Origin: JAYPWI01 sp964629575
GTDB lineage: Bacteria; Actinomycetota; Acidimicrobiia; Acidimicrobiales; Poriferisodalaceae
Assembly: GCA_964629575.1 (NCBI GenBank)
Contig: CAZVUM010000021.1
Span: forward strand, 1-64,000
Direction: 5' to 3'
Length of the DNA stretch: 64,000 nucleotides
Position numbers and translations under genes: made by a program. Below are positions 32,594 to 41,164 of this stretch, piece after piece; positions within the stretch are counted from its first letter, which is position 1; the number at the start of each line of letters is the position of its first letter. The notes under the pieces are model-generated. The model had not been told where the DNA came from. It worked only from the letters and a program-made list of their open reading frames with translations, and made no database searches.

Positions 32594-32959
32594 ATGGGAT
32601 TCTTCGATCGATTCCGCAAGAACAAGATCGTCGAGAAGGCCACCGACACCGTCGGCGACGTGGCAGACAAGGTCGGCGATGTCGCCGAGGACGTCGCAGA
32701 GAAGGTGAGCGATGTCGCCAGCGGCGTGGCGGGGAAGGCGGGCGCCGTCGCCTCCAAGGTCGGAGACGCGGTTGCCGACGGCGTCGACAAGGCGACCGAC
32801 TTCGTCGACGACAAGACCGGCGGCAAGATCCACGACCAGCTCGAAAAAGTCGACAACGTGGCCGGGAAACTGCGCTCGGAGGACGACGCAGAGACCGACG
32901 GCGGTGGCGACGAAGCAGCAGACGCCGACGAGGGCGACGCCGACGACAACGAGGACTGA
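32594..32959 (+). CDS. MT0933-like (Rv0909-type) antitoxin-family protein
   Basis: A 121-residue protein with MGFFDRFRKNKIVEK at the start, then a run of imperfect 11-residue amphipathic repeats (VGDVADKVGDVAEDVAEKV) and the family hallmark DKATDFVDDKTGGKIHDQLE. The last 30 residues are almost all Asp/Glu/Ala/Gly. The hallmark matches the MT0933-like antitoxin family, whose Rv0909/Rv0910 toxin partner is a START-like protein. No such partner is next to it, so a toxin-antitoxin role is doubtful; apolipoprotein- or LEA-like helical behaviour is also possible. Confidence 0.65.
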   Translation: MGFFDRFRKNKIVEKATDTVGDVADKVGDVAEDVAEKVSDVASGVAGKAGAVASKVGDAVADGVDKATDFVDDKTGGKIHDQLEKVDNVAGKLRSEDDAETDGGGDEAADADEGDADDNED

Positions 32960-33006
32960 GGGGCAGAACCTCTTCGATCCGGGCCATCAACGTCCGATAG
33001 GAGCGA

Positions 33007-34806
33007 ATGGTTCGCGGAGCTGTTGGATTGGTCGTGTTCGTCGCGACCTTCTTCTGGTCGGTACCCGCAGCCGGGGACAACCATCTCCAGACCGCTCGCC
33101 CACCGCAAGAGTGGGCGGAGTTCGCGACGCCTGCCGTTCTCGTCGAGGTCGCGGTGCTCGCGGAGCTCGACGCCCTTCAGGCCCATCCCCTGGTGGAACA
33201 GATTCGGGACTGGTTCGGCTTCGACTTCGCCGATCGTGATGACGCTCTCGAGGAGCTCGATCTGATCGACGAGGAGAACTCGATGCTCCTCGAGATTCTC
33301 GATCGCCATCAGCTCGCGTCGCTGTCGCCGCCGACCCGTCTCACCCTCAGCAGGCTTCCCGATGCTCTGATCGACCGACTCGACGCAGGCGACACCGGCT
33401 TTGCCGACCCCCGACCCTGGCTCCAGGCCGCGACGGACCTGATCGTTCGAAAGGGTCTCGAACCCGTGGCGCGGGACACGAGCGAGCACGAGGTGATCCT
33501 GGAAGTGCTCGACGTCGTTGATGGCGATCCAGGCACGACCCTCGAGAGATGGATCGACCTGTCGACCGCCGCTGCACTGCCCGAGTTCGCCGACGCGGCC
33601 GATTCACCCAGACCGGCTCCTGCACAGGTCCCGACGCCGGCCGAAGGCCAGGACGGACCCCCGCAGACGGATGGAGCGAATGAGGCCACCCAGGCGGACG
33701 CGACGGATTCCGATGAATCGCCGACAGCGGCCCCGAGCTCCGGAGCGAGCGCCGATATTCCCACCGACGCCGCCGGTGGCGTTCCTCCTGCAGCGATCAT
33801 CGCCGGGTTGGTCGCCGGAGCCGCGGTGATGGCGACCCTCCTCCTGAGAGCAGCCCGCCGGCGGCGCCGGCCATCCACCGTCGCCGCGCCGGGCGTGGCG
33901 GATGTCCTCGAGATCTCCCGCCGGATGACCGCCGAGCTCCACCCCGCAGGCGTCCAGCGCATCGCCGTCGAGGAGTCCGTTCGACTGACCGGCGCGTCAG
34001 AGGGCGCGTTCGTCTCCACCGAGACCGGCGCTCCCGTCTACACGGTCCGCACCGACGACGAGGCGTTCGAGCAACGTCTCGTCGTGGACGGGCAATTCAC
34101 CCGAGTTCTGTCCGCTGGACGAAGCCTCGTCACGGTCGATCAGGCGAGCGGCCTGGCGGTCGCCGCTGTCGCGGTGATCGCAGATGGAGGTGTGACCGGC
34201 GCGGTCCTCGTCAGCCGCTCCGCCGACGAACCGTTCGACCAGTCGCATGCGGAAACCCTGGAACTGTTGGCCCCGGTGGCAGGTTCGGCTCTCGCATCGG
34301 CCGCGGCGCACACCTCGGCGATCATCGCGGCGGACCACGACGGGCTCACCAACGTCCACAACCGACGCCGTCTCGAACAAGACATCGCCGAGGGTGACCT
34401 TCGATCGGCGGTGGGATTCGCCATGATCGACGTCGATCACTTCAAGAACTTCAACGACACCCACGGCCACGCGGCCGGCGACGAGGCACTACGTGCTGTC
34501 GCGGCGACCATCTCCGAGAACGTCCGCGCCGACGACCGCGTCTACCGCTATGGCGGCGAGGAGTTCGCTGTGGTCCTGCACGACTGCACCGATGACGAAG
34601 CGGTCGCCGTGATGGAGCGCGTGCGCGTCGCTGTGGCCGAGGTCGCCGTGCCGGGTTCGGAAGGCCCGGCCAGCCTGACCATCTCCGTCGGTCTCGCAAC
34701 CGCGCCCCACGGAGCCCTCAGCGCACTCGCCGAATCCGCAGACGCTGCGCTCTACGCCGCCAAGGACTCCGGACGCAACCGGGTGGTCGTCGCACCGACG
34801 CCTTGA
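33007..34806 (+). CDS. Membrane diguanylate cyclase with GAF-like and GGDEF domains
   Basis: A 599-residue protein. Signal sequence VGLVVFVATFFWSVPAAG is followed by an extracytoplasmic region of about 230 residues ending in a Pro/Ala/Thr-rich stretch. One transmembrane helix (AAIIAGLVAGAAVMATLLL, about 258-280) leads to a GAF-like domain (about 300-430) and a GGDEF domain (440-599). The active site is GGEEF at about 516-520, and the inhibitory I-site RADD lies five residues before it, so it is probably an active, product-inhibited c-di-GMP synthase. HAAGDEALRAVAATI and substrate-contact DVDHFKNFNDTHGH are intact. The external domain is unrecognised. Confidence 0.9.
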   Translation: MVRGAVGLVVFVATFFWSVPAAGDNHLQTARPPQEWAEFATPAVLVEVAVLAELDALQAHPLVEQIRDWFGFDFADRDDALEELDLIDEENSMLLEILDRHQLASLSPPTRLTLSRLPDALIDRLDAGDTGFADPRPWLQAATDLIVRKGLEPVARDTSEHEVILEVLDVVDGDPGTTLERWIDLSTAAALPEFADAADSPRPAPAQVPTPAEGQDGPPQTDGANEATQADATDSDESPTAAPSSGASADIPTDAAGGVPPAAIIAGLVAGAAVMATLLLRAARRRRRPSTVAAPGVADVLEISRRMTAELHPAGVQRIAVEESVRLTGASEGAFVSTETGAPVYTVRTDDEAFEQRLVVDGQFTRVLSAGRSLVTVDQASGLAVAAVAVIADGGVTGAVLVSRSADEPFDQSHAETLELLAPVAGSALASAAAHTSAIIAADHDGLTNVHNRRRLEQDIAEGDLRSAVGFAMIDVDHFKNFNDTHGHAAGDEALRAVAATISENVRADDRVYRYGGEEFAVVLHDCTDDEAVAVMERVRVAVAEVAVPGSEGPASLTISVGLATAPHGALSALAESADAALYAAKDSGRNRVVVAPTP

Positions 34807-34823
34807 CCTGCTAGCAAGGCCGG

Positions 34824-35543
34824 ATGGCACGACTCGATGGACGCGTCGCTCTCATCACGGGCGGTGCCCGGGGACAGGGGGCGGCAGAAGCACGCATGTT
34901 CGCCGAGGAGGGCGCGACGGTCGTCATCACCGACGTGCTCACCGAGGAGGGCGAGCAGACCGCCGGCGCGCTCGGCGCGGATTTTCATCCCCACGACGTC
35001 TCAGACGAATCGCAGTGGGAGTCCGTCGTCTCAGCGATCGTCGAACGCCACGGGCGGCTCGACGTGCTCGTCAACAACGCTGGGATCCTCGCGGCCGGCC
35101 AGCTCACCAACCACACGACCGAGATGTGGGACCGGGTGATCGCCGTCAACCAGACCGGCGTGTTCCTCGGCATGCGTGCCGCCGCCCCGGTGATGATCGA
35201 ACAGGACAGCGGTTCGATCATCAACATCAGCTCGGTCGCCGGCCTCGAGGGCATCTTTGGCTCCATGGCCTATACGGCGTCCAAGTTCGCGGTCCGCGGC
35301 ATGACGAAGGTGGCGGCCAAAGAGCTCGGGCGCCACAACGTGCGGGTCAACTCGATCCACCCCGGGCTCATCAACACCGAGATGACGACCGAGTTCCCGA
35401 AGGAGCAGATGCTCCGCACCGTCCCGCTCGGCCGCGAGGCAGCACCGGAGGAGGTGGCCGCGATGGCTCTCTTCCTCGCCTCCGACGAGGGCAGCTACTG
35501 CACCGGGCAGGAGTTCATCGTCGACGGGGGCATGCACGGCTGA
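34824..35543 (+). CDS. Short-chain dehydrogenase, hydroxysteroid-dehydrogenase-like
   Basis: A 239-residue classical SDR. It has the NAD motif TGGARGQGAAEARMFAEEGA, NNAGILAAGQL, catalytic serine in NISSVAGLEG and Y-x3-K in YTASKFAVRGM, ending GQEFIVDGGMHG. The ARGQG and GLINTEMTTEF features are shared with actinobacterial 3-alpha/20-beta-hydroxysteroid dehydrogenases such as Rv2002. It starts 17 bp after the GGDEF gene and could be co-transcribed with it, though no functional link is evident. Confidence 0.88.
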   Translation: MARLDGRVALITGGARGQGAAEARMFAEEGATVVITDVLTEEGEQTAGALGADFHPHDVSDESQWESVVSAIVERHGRLDVLVNNAGILAAGQLTNHTTEMWDRVIAVNQTGVFLGMRAAAPVMIEQDSGSIINISSVAGLEGIFGSMAYTASKFAVRGMTKVAAKELGRHNVRVNSIHPGLINTEMTTEFPKEQMLRTVPLGREAAPEEVAAMALFLASDEGSYCTGQEFIVDGGMHG

Positions 35544-35639
35544 TCGACACTGTTCACCACCCTGTGACCGAACGTTCGCTCAGTGCCCCATAGGATGGGG
35601 CACGACACACACGACGAGCCGATGAGGGGGAACGGCACC

Positions 35640-36053
35640 ATGGACGTGAACGACGTCATTGGCGGCCAACGCGAGGTGGTGACCATCGATCCCGGCGACA
35701 CGATCGCCGACGCGGTGGACCTGCTGAAGGAGTACGGGATCGGAGCGGTGGTCGCGACCCAAGACGGGGCGACGATCGACGGGATCATCTCCGAACGCGA
35801 CATCGTGCGCCATCTCTCGGCCGAACAAGAGGGCACCCTCCGCCTCAAGGTCGAGGACCTGATGACGGAGAACGTGTCGAGCTGCCAGCTGGCGGACGAC
35901 GCCGAGGCGGTGATGGGCCGGATGACGGATGGCAAGTTCCGTCACATGCCAGTCGTGAACGACGCCGGATCTCTCATCGGGATCATCAGCCTCGGGGACC
36001 TCGTCAACGCCCGGCTCCGGGAGCTCGAAGCGTTGGCATCCAGCCAGGACTGA
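35640..36053 (+). CDS. CBS domain-pair protein, paralogue 1
   Basis: A 137-residue protein made of two CBS motifs (VVTIDPGDTIADAVDLL to GIISERDIVRHL, then SSCQLADDAEAVMGRM to GIISLGDLVNARL). CBS pairs bind adenine nucleotides or SAM and regulate partners. It is closely similar in length and motif order to the protein at 51217. The ATG at 35640 follows GAGGGGGAA. It lies between an SDR and a flavin monooxygenase gene with its own upstream gap. Confidence 0.85.
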   Translation: MDVNDVIGGQREVVTIDPGDTIADAVDLLKEYGIGAVVATQDGATIDGIISERDIVRHLSAEQEGTLRLKVEDLMTENVSSCQLADDAEAVMGRMTDGKFRHMPVVNDAGSLIGIISLGDLVNARLRELEALASSQD

Positions 36054-36101
36054 GCCCGGTCGTTCGAAAGGTCCAACGAGAGGACGCCCTAGGGTTCTCC
36101 C

Positions 36102-37232
36102 ATGCAGTTGGACACCCTGATCGAGCAGATCCACGCGACGGGCCTCGAGTGGGACAAACGGGCAGAGGACGCCGACCGCTCGGGCATGATCTCGGCAGAG
36201 AGCGCCTCCCTCGTCCGGGAGCTGAACGCACACCGGATGATCCAGCCGGCGGAATTCGGCGGCGCCCAGCACTCCATCGAGGCCCACACCCGGGCCATCT
36301 CCGCCATCGGCGAGTACTGCATGGCGACCGCGTGGTGCGCAACCGTGTGGAGCGCTCACAATTGGATGGCGTCCCTGTTCCCCATCGAAGCGCAGCAGGA
36401 GCTGTGGGCCGATCCGACCGCTCTGTTGTCTGCCTCCATCGTTCCGAAGAACGCCTTCGCTCTCGACGGCGACGACGTGCTGGTGCAGGGTCGATTCCCC
36501 TTCGCATCAGGGTGTGACCATGCCGATTGGTTCGGCGTGGGTGGAATGGTGGAGCTCGGCGGGCCGGTCATCTGCCTAATTCCCGCGGACCCCTCCCTGA
36601 TCGACGCCGGATCGTGGGACGTGGTGGGTCTTTCGGGAACAGGGAGCAAGGACCTGGTCATCGATGAGCCGATCCGCGTCCCGCGCCACCGCGTGCTGTT
36701 CAGCATCGAAGCGGCCGAGCGGAGAGCCCCCGGACAGCTGCACCATGGGAGCGAGCTGTACCTGTGCCCCTTCCGCGCCACGGCGGCCCTGGTGCTGGCA
36801 GGACCGGTGATCGGCGCGGCCAAGGCCGCTGTCTCCCGCTTCGTCGAGCGCCTCGACGGCCACGTGATCATGGCGCGAGGCGGTTCTCAGCGTTCGGACC
36901 CCGCAGCCGGCGCTCGTCTGGCCGAATCGTCAGCGGAGGTCAACGCCGCCGAGCTGGTTCTCCTCGACGCGGCGCAGCGACTCGACGGGTTGGGAGCCGA
37001 CGCCGACCCCGATCCCGAGCGCGTCGGTTCGATCTTTCGCGACACCGGCTACAGCGTCCGCATGGCGACGCGGGCCGTCGATCGAATGTACGAAGCAAGC
37101 GGCGGATCCGCCCTGCGTCGTAGCGAGCCCATTCAGCGACTCTGGCGCGACGTCAATGCCGCCCGAACCCACGCAATCATGGCGTGGGACGGCTCGGCCC
37201 AGATCTACGCAGACGCTGCTCTGGGGAACTGA
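36102..37232 (+). CDS. Acyl-CoA dehydrogenase-fold flavin monooxygenase
   Basis: A 376-residue ACAD-fold protein related to the gene at 7744. It has EFGGAQHSIEAHTRAISAIG, ATAWCATVWSAHNWMASLF, FPFASGCDHADWFGVGGMV, LSGTGSKDLVIDEPIRVP and a C-terminal RAVDRMYEASGGSALRR. This pattern fits group-D flavin hydroxylases (HsaA-like) using reduced flavin from a separate reductase. It lies 36 bp upstream of the amidohydrolase at 37269 and heads a five-gene same-strand run through 39639, consistent with a small catabolic operon. Confidence 0.78.
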   Translation: MQLDTLIEQIHATGLEWDKRAEDADRSGMISAESASLVRELNAHRMIQPAEFGGAQHSIEAHTRAISAIGEYCMATAWCATVWSAHNWMASLFPIEAQQELWADPTALLSASIVPKNAFALDGDDVLVQGRFPFASGCDHADWFGVGGMVELGGPVICLIPADPSLIDAGSWDVVGLSGTGSKDLVIDEPIRVPRHRVLFSIEAAERRAPGQLHHGSELYLCPFRATAALVLAGPVIGAAKAAVSRFVERLDGHVIMARGGSQRSDPAAGARLAESSAEVNAAELVLLDAAQRLDGLGADADPDPERVGSIFRDTGYSVRMATRAVDRMYEASGGSALRRSEPIQRLWRDVNAARTHAIMAWDGSAQIYADAALGN

Positions 37233-37268
37233 CAGAATCGCCCTCGGGATTGCGACGAGGGGGACGAG

Positions 37269-38288
37269 ATGGCGACCGACCGACCGGGCGAGGAGCACGC
37301 GGCGTGGATCGCGCAGGTCGAGGAGGAGCCGCTGGAGCCGGACCTTCAGATCTGTGACCCGCACCACCATCTGTGGCTCGATCGAGGCCACACAGGCTGG
37401 CCCTACACGCTCGCTGACCTCCACGCCGACACGGGAGCGGGGCACAACGTCGTGCGAACCGTTTTCCTCGAGTGCCACGCCGAGTACCGACGCGACGGGC
37501 CCCGCCACATGCGCCCGATCGGTGAGACCGAGTTCGTCATCGAGCTCGCCGAGCGGAGCAGCGGGTCCGGGCAAGCCGAGATCGCAGGGATCATGGGCAA
37601 CGCCGACGTGTCGCTCGGGGCCGCGGTCGAAGAGGTTCTCGACGCACACGCAGCCGCCGGCCGGGGACGGTTCAGGGGAGTGCGGTACATCACCGCGCAG
37701 GATCCGCATCCGCCGCTGGCGATGGGCGACAGCGCTGCGATGGACGATCCAGCGTACCTCGAGGGGGTCGCGACCCTCGGCCGCCTCGGCTACACCTACG
37801 ACGCGATGGTGTACCACCCGCAGTTGCCGGAGCTCGCGGCCGTCGCGCGGGCGTGCCCGGACACTCCAATCGTGATCGACCACCTCGGCGGATTTCTCGG
37901 GACAGGGCCCTACAAGGACCGCCGCGAGGAGATCCTCGGGTTCTGGCGTGATGCAATGACCGAGCTCGCCGCATGCGACAACACCTATCTCAAGCTCGGC
38001 GGAATCGGCATGCCGATGATGGGCTTCCGTTGGGACAAGCGCGACACGCCTGCCACATCCGCCGAGCTCGAGGAGCACTGGGCAGGCCCCATCAACTTCG
38101 CGATCGAGCAGTTCGGCCCGCAGCGGTGCATGTTCGAGTCGAACTTCCCCGTGGACAAGCGGGGAGCCGGGTACGTGGTGCTGTGGAACGCGTTCAAGCG
38201 GATCGCAGCGGGAGCGTCGGATGAGGAGAAGCGGTGGCTCTTCCACGATGCGGCCGCCACCGCCTATCGGCTGCCCACCCTGGCCTGA
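37269..38288 (+). CDS. Amidohydrolase (PF04909-type), LigI-like
   Basis: A 339-residue TIM-barrel metal hydrolase. The N-terminal metal motif is ICDPHHHLWLD (HxH), with further ligand candidates in GRFRGVRYITAQDPH, VIDHLGGFLGTGPY and the C-terminal CMFESNFPVDK. The family includes 2-pyrone-4,6-dicarboxylate lactonase (LigI) and related lactonases/decarboxylases. It follows the flavin monooxygenase by 36 bp, which supports a role in ring-cleavage product hydrolysis. Confidence 0.82.
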   Translation: MATDRPGEEHAAWIAQVEEEPLEPDLQICDPHHHLWLDRGHTGWPYTLADLHADTGAGHNVVRTVFLECHAEYRRDGPRHMRPIGETEFVIELAERSSGSGQAEIAGIMGNADVSLGAAVEEVLDAHAAAGRGRFRGVRYITAQDPHPPLAMGDSAAMDDPAYLEGVATLGRLGYTYDAMVYHPQLPELAAVARACPDTPIVIDHLGGFLGTGPYKDRREEILGFWRDAMTELAACDNTYLKLGGIGMPMMGFRWDKRDTPATSAELEEHWAGPINFAIEQFGPQRCMFESNFPVDKRGAGYVVLWNAFKRIAAGASDEEKRWLFHDAAATAYRLPTLA

Positions 38289-38309
38289 AGTCGACCTACG
38301 CTTCGCCGC

Positions 38310-38780
38310 ATGCCGATCAAGGCCATCTTCCACGTCAACGTCAACTGCTCGGACCTCGACGTGTCGCAGCCCTTCTACGAGAACCTCGGGTTCGAGACCG
38401 TGCTCGACCTCCCGACCGGTGGTGACGAGCAGCTCGCCGAAGGTCTCGGCATGCCCGGATGCCAGGGCCGGGCGGCGATCATGATGCTCGACCCGTCCGA
38501 GGGCCGACAGGCCCGGCTCGACTTGATCGAGTGGACCGAACCGCTGGACCGGCGTGCCCCCTACGAGCACCTCGCCCGGCTGGGGATCAACCGCATCGCG
38601 CTGTGGACCGTGGGCCTCGATGAGGAGTACGAGCGGCTGAAGGCAGACGGGGTCGAGTTCCTCTCGGAGCCGCTGTTCATGGGCGGCCATACCAAGTTCG
38701 TGTGCTTCAAGGACCCCGACGGCACGATCATCGAGTTGATCGAGTTTCATCGCGATCCTCGCCTGACCAGCACGGACTGA
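38310..38780 (+). CDS. VOC/glyoxalase family protein
   Basis: A 156-residue vicinal-oxygen-chelate protein. The first module starts KAIFHVNVNCSDLDVSQPFY with a metal-ligand histidine, and the second module ends VCFKDPDGTIIELIEFH with the acidic ligand. It could be a ring-cleavage dioxygenase-like or glyoxalase-like enzyme. It lies 21 bp after the amidohydrolase and five bases before the EamA gene, so it is probably in the same operon. Confidence 0.82.
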   Translation: MPIKAIFHVNVNCSDLDVSQPFYENLGFETVLDLPTGGDEQLAEGLGMPGCQGRAAIMMLDPSEGRQARLDLIEWTEPLDRRAPYEHLARLGINRIALWTVGLDEEYERLKADGVEFLSEPLFMGGHTKFVCFKDPDGTIIELIEFHRDPRLTSTD

Positions 38781-38784
38781 CCGC

Positions 38785-39639
38785 TTGACGGTTCTCCTCG
38801 GCCTCCTCGCCGCGCTGTCGGCGGGAACGTCGGACTTTCTCGGCGGCCTCGCGTCGCGTCGCGTTGCCGCTGCGCGCATCAGCCTCCTCGCGCACATCGT
38901 CGGCGTCGGCATCGGCTCGGGACTGCTCGTCGTGATCGACGGCGAGTTGGTGACAACGGACCTCGCATGGGGCGCAGTGGGAGGGGTTGCGGGAGCCGCA
39001 GGCTTGGTCTCGATCTACGCCGGGTACGCCAAGGGGCGGGTCGCTGTCGCCGCGCCCCTCGCCGGTGTGGGGACGGCGGCGATCCCAGTGGTCGTCGGCG
39101 CGGTCCGAGGCGACGACCTCACGACATGGGCCAGCTTCGGCATCGGCGTCGGCCTCCTCGCGATCGCCCTGACGTCGCTGTCGCGCGGCGAGTCGCAGGG
39201 AACCGTGGCCGCGAGCCTCCTCTACGGGCTCGGCGGTGCGGTGGGCCTCGGCCTGTTGCTGCTGCTCGTGGCCGAGTCCTCGGAGGATGGGGGCATGTGG
39301 CCACTCGTCGCAGCGCGGGTGGGAGGGTCGTGCGCGTTGCTGTTGGTGGTGCTGCTCTTCGTCCGCGATGTCGCTCCCTCGAGCGGCGACCCATCGCGAC
39401 TCCCGGCGAGAGTGTGGCCGTTGATCCTCGGGGTCGGTGTTCTCGGCACGAGAGCGAACGGGATGTTCATCGTGGCCAGCCGTGAAGGATCCACTGCGGT
39501 GGCCGCGGTGCTCGTATCGCTCTTTCCAGCGGTGACCGTGCTGTGGGCCTGGATCGTTTTCGGCGAGCGTCTGCGACGTATTCAGCTCGCAGGGCTCGCC
39601 CTCGCCCTCGTCGCCATCGCCCTCATCGCAGCCGGCTGA
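38785..39639 (+). CDS. EamA/DMT family transporter
   Basis: A 284-residue membrane protein with ten predicted helices in two EamA halves (first LGLLAALSAGTSDFLGGLAS, second VGVLGTRANGMFIVASREGS and LFPAVTVLWAWIVFGERL). It has a TTG start five bases after the VOC gene stop. DMT proteins export or import small metabolites. Its operon position suggests movement of a catabolic substrate or product. A repeated hairpin at 39655 follows. Confidence 0.88.
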   Translation: MTVLLGLLAALSAGTSDFLGGLASRRVAAARISLLAHIVGVGIGSGLLVVIDGELVTTDLAWGAVGGVAGAAGLVSIYAGYAKGRVAVAAPLAGVGTAAIPVVVGAVRGDDLTTWASFGIGVGLLAIALTSLSRGESQGTVAASLLYGLGGAVGLGLLLLLVAESSEDGGMWPLVAARVGGSCALLLVVLLFVRDVAPSSGDPSRLPARVWPLILGVGVLGTRANGMFIVASREGSTAVAAVLVSLFPAVTVLWAWIVFGERLRRIQLAGLALALVAIALIAAG

Positions 39640-39654
39640 CGAGTCCTCACCCCG

Positions 39655-39702
39655 TTCTGCCAGCTTCCAGGGAGACTCCAGTCACCCCACAAGCTGGCAG
39701 AA
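39655..39702 (+). terminator. 48-bp repeated hairpin, copy 1
   Basis: Perfect 12-bp arms TTCTGCCAGCTT/AAGCTGGCAGAA enclose a 24-nt loop. The same arms, loop length and much of the loop occur at 45921-45968. It sits between the convergent EamA and nucleotidase genes. No T-tract follows on either strand. Confidence 0.7.
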
Positions 39703-39707
39703 GGGGG

Positions 39708-41099
39708 TCAGTCGTGGGGAAGGGAACCTCGGGCGGCGCGCAGATAGGCGTAGGGGGTTTCGCGGCCGAGGTTGGACACGCGCGACATGTAGACGTCGGC
39801 GTACCGCTCCACCTGGCGGGCGAAGAGGCTCTTGTCGTTTCCGGCACGCATCAGAGGGCCCCACGTCGCATTGCCGAGCCGGCTCGACTCCCGTGCGAGA
39901 GGTCCGATCTCTTCGTCGAGCGCACGTGAGGTGGTGTTGATCTCCTCGAGGCGGCGGCTGACCTCACGGGGAAGATCGTCGCCGCTGCGGCGCGAGCGTG
40001 TCCGCTCCATACGCAACTGTGCGCTCTCGCGGTCGAGTTGCCGCTTCTCCTCCATCAACTTCTGAAGGGTCCGCTGGCCCTCGACGAAGTCGCCGGCTGC
40101 CGCGATCTCGCCTTCGAGCTCCCGGGCCACGAGCGCTGTCCTCCAGCGCAGCAGATCCTTGGTGACGTGGACGTCGCCGAAGAGGTGATCGCCGACGTAG
40201 AGCAGCTGAGCGCTCGACAGTCCGAGGCTCGACTCGACGACCCTGGCGTTGCCCCCGAAGTACACGGATCCGGCCTCCAATACGCCCGAGTGAGGCGAGA
40301 GCAGCGAGCGCTCTTCGTCGACCACCTGGTAGAGAGCCTTGGCGTCGGAGAAGAAGCGCGGCTTGTCTGCGGACACGATCACGATGTCGAAGAGGTCGCG
40401 CCACGAGGTGCCCTCCGGGCAGAACGGCTCGATCGCCCGCATCATGATCTGGCGGGTGTAGGACCAATCCGAGTTGGTGATGAGCAACAGCTGTCGACCT
40501 GCCAGGCGCTGATCGAGCAGCGTCTGCACGATCTCGGGATCCGGCTCCACGAAGCGTTCGGGGTCGGCGAGGATCTCCGCCTTCAGCTCACCTTCGACGT
40601 GTGCGCGACCAAGCGCGACATCGATCTGGCGGTACAGCTCGTAGTAGCTCCGGACACCCGGGAGCTGCCCTGCATCGAGCAGATCGACGCACTGGGTGAA
40701 GAGGGCGGCGCGACTCAGCTCGAACATCGTGTTCATGAAGTCGAAGCGGTCGTCGGAGAGATCGATCACCGTCTCGGCGTAGGCCGCACGCTGTTCGTCG
40801 AAGCTGAGCGCCGTGCTCCCGTGCTGGGCTCGCACGACATACCCGAAGCGGGTCGCCTTCGCGAGGTTGCCGAGCTCGAGATCGAAGACGAGCCCGAGGG
40901 TGAACGCATCGGGGTCGAACGTCAGGTCGTCGACCGGCCATCCGGATTCGCTGAGCCCCCGCCGCGCATGGTCGAAGGCGGCGCGCTCCCACTCCTCCAC
41001 CCGATAGTGGATGAGGGTGTAGTCCATGTCGTATCCGATGGCCTGCACCGATCGCAGGTTCAGCGTCCGGTTGGCGAAGACTCCACGAACTCCGTCCAC
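39708..41099 (-). CDS. HAD-IG 5'-nucleotidase, cytosolic cN-II-like
   Basis: A 463-residue HAD protein of the purine 5'-nucleotidase family. Motif I is GYDMDYTLIHYR at about residue 23, preceded by NRTLNLRSV as in the eukaryotic enzyme. LLITNSDWSYTRQIM is motif II and YVGDHLFGDVHVTK is the motif III/IV region. It would dephosphorylate IMP/GMP-type nucleotides. The family is mainly eukaryotic and scattered in bacteria. A GTG start lies at 41099. A coiled-coil (about 330-400) replaces part of the eukaryotic regulatory insert. It is convergent with EamA. Confidence 0.85.
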   Translation of the reverse strand: MDGVRGVFANRTLNLRSVQAIGYDMDYTLIHYRVEEWERAAFDHARRGLSESGWPVDDLTFDPDAFTLGLVFDLELGNLAKATRFGYVVRAQHGSTALSFDEQRAAYAETVIDLSDDRFDFMNTMFELSRAALFTQCVDLLDAGQLPGVRSYYELYRQIDVALGRAHVEGELKAEILADPERFVEPDPEIVQTLLDQRLAGRQLLLITNSDWSYTRQIMMRAIEPFCPEGTSWRDLFDIVIVSADKPRFFSDAKALYQVVDEERSLLSPHSGVLEAGSVYFGGNARVVESSLGLSSAQLLYVGDHLFGDVHVTKDLLRWRTALVARELEGEIAAAGDFVEGQRTLQKLMEEKRQLDRESAQLRMERTRSRRSGDDLPREVSRRLEEINTTSRALDEEIGPLARESSRLGNATWGPLMRAGNDKSLFARQVERYADVYMSRVSNLGRETPYAYLRAARGSLPHD

Positions 41100-41164
41100 C
41101 GGACCGACGGTATCGGCAGAAAGCCGCGGTGTTAGCGTTCGCCGCGGATCAGAGGGAGGGACGC

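Noticed and set aside
32594..32959. Complete toxin-antitoxin module
   Set aside because: No toxin-like gene adjoins; the next gene is a GGDEF protein.
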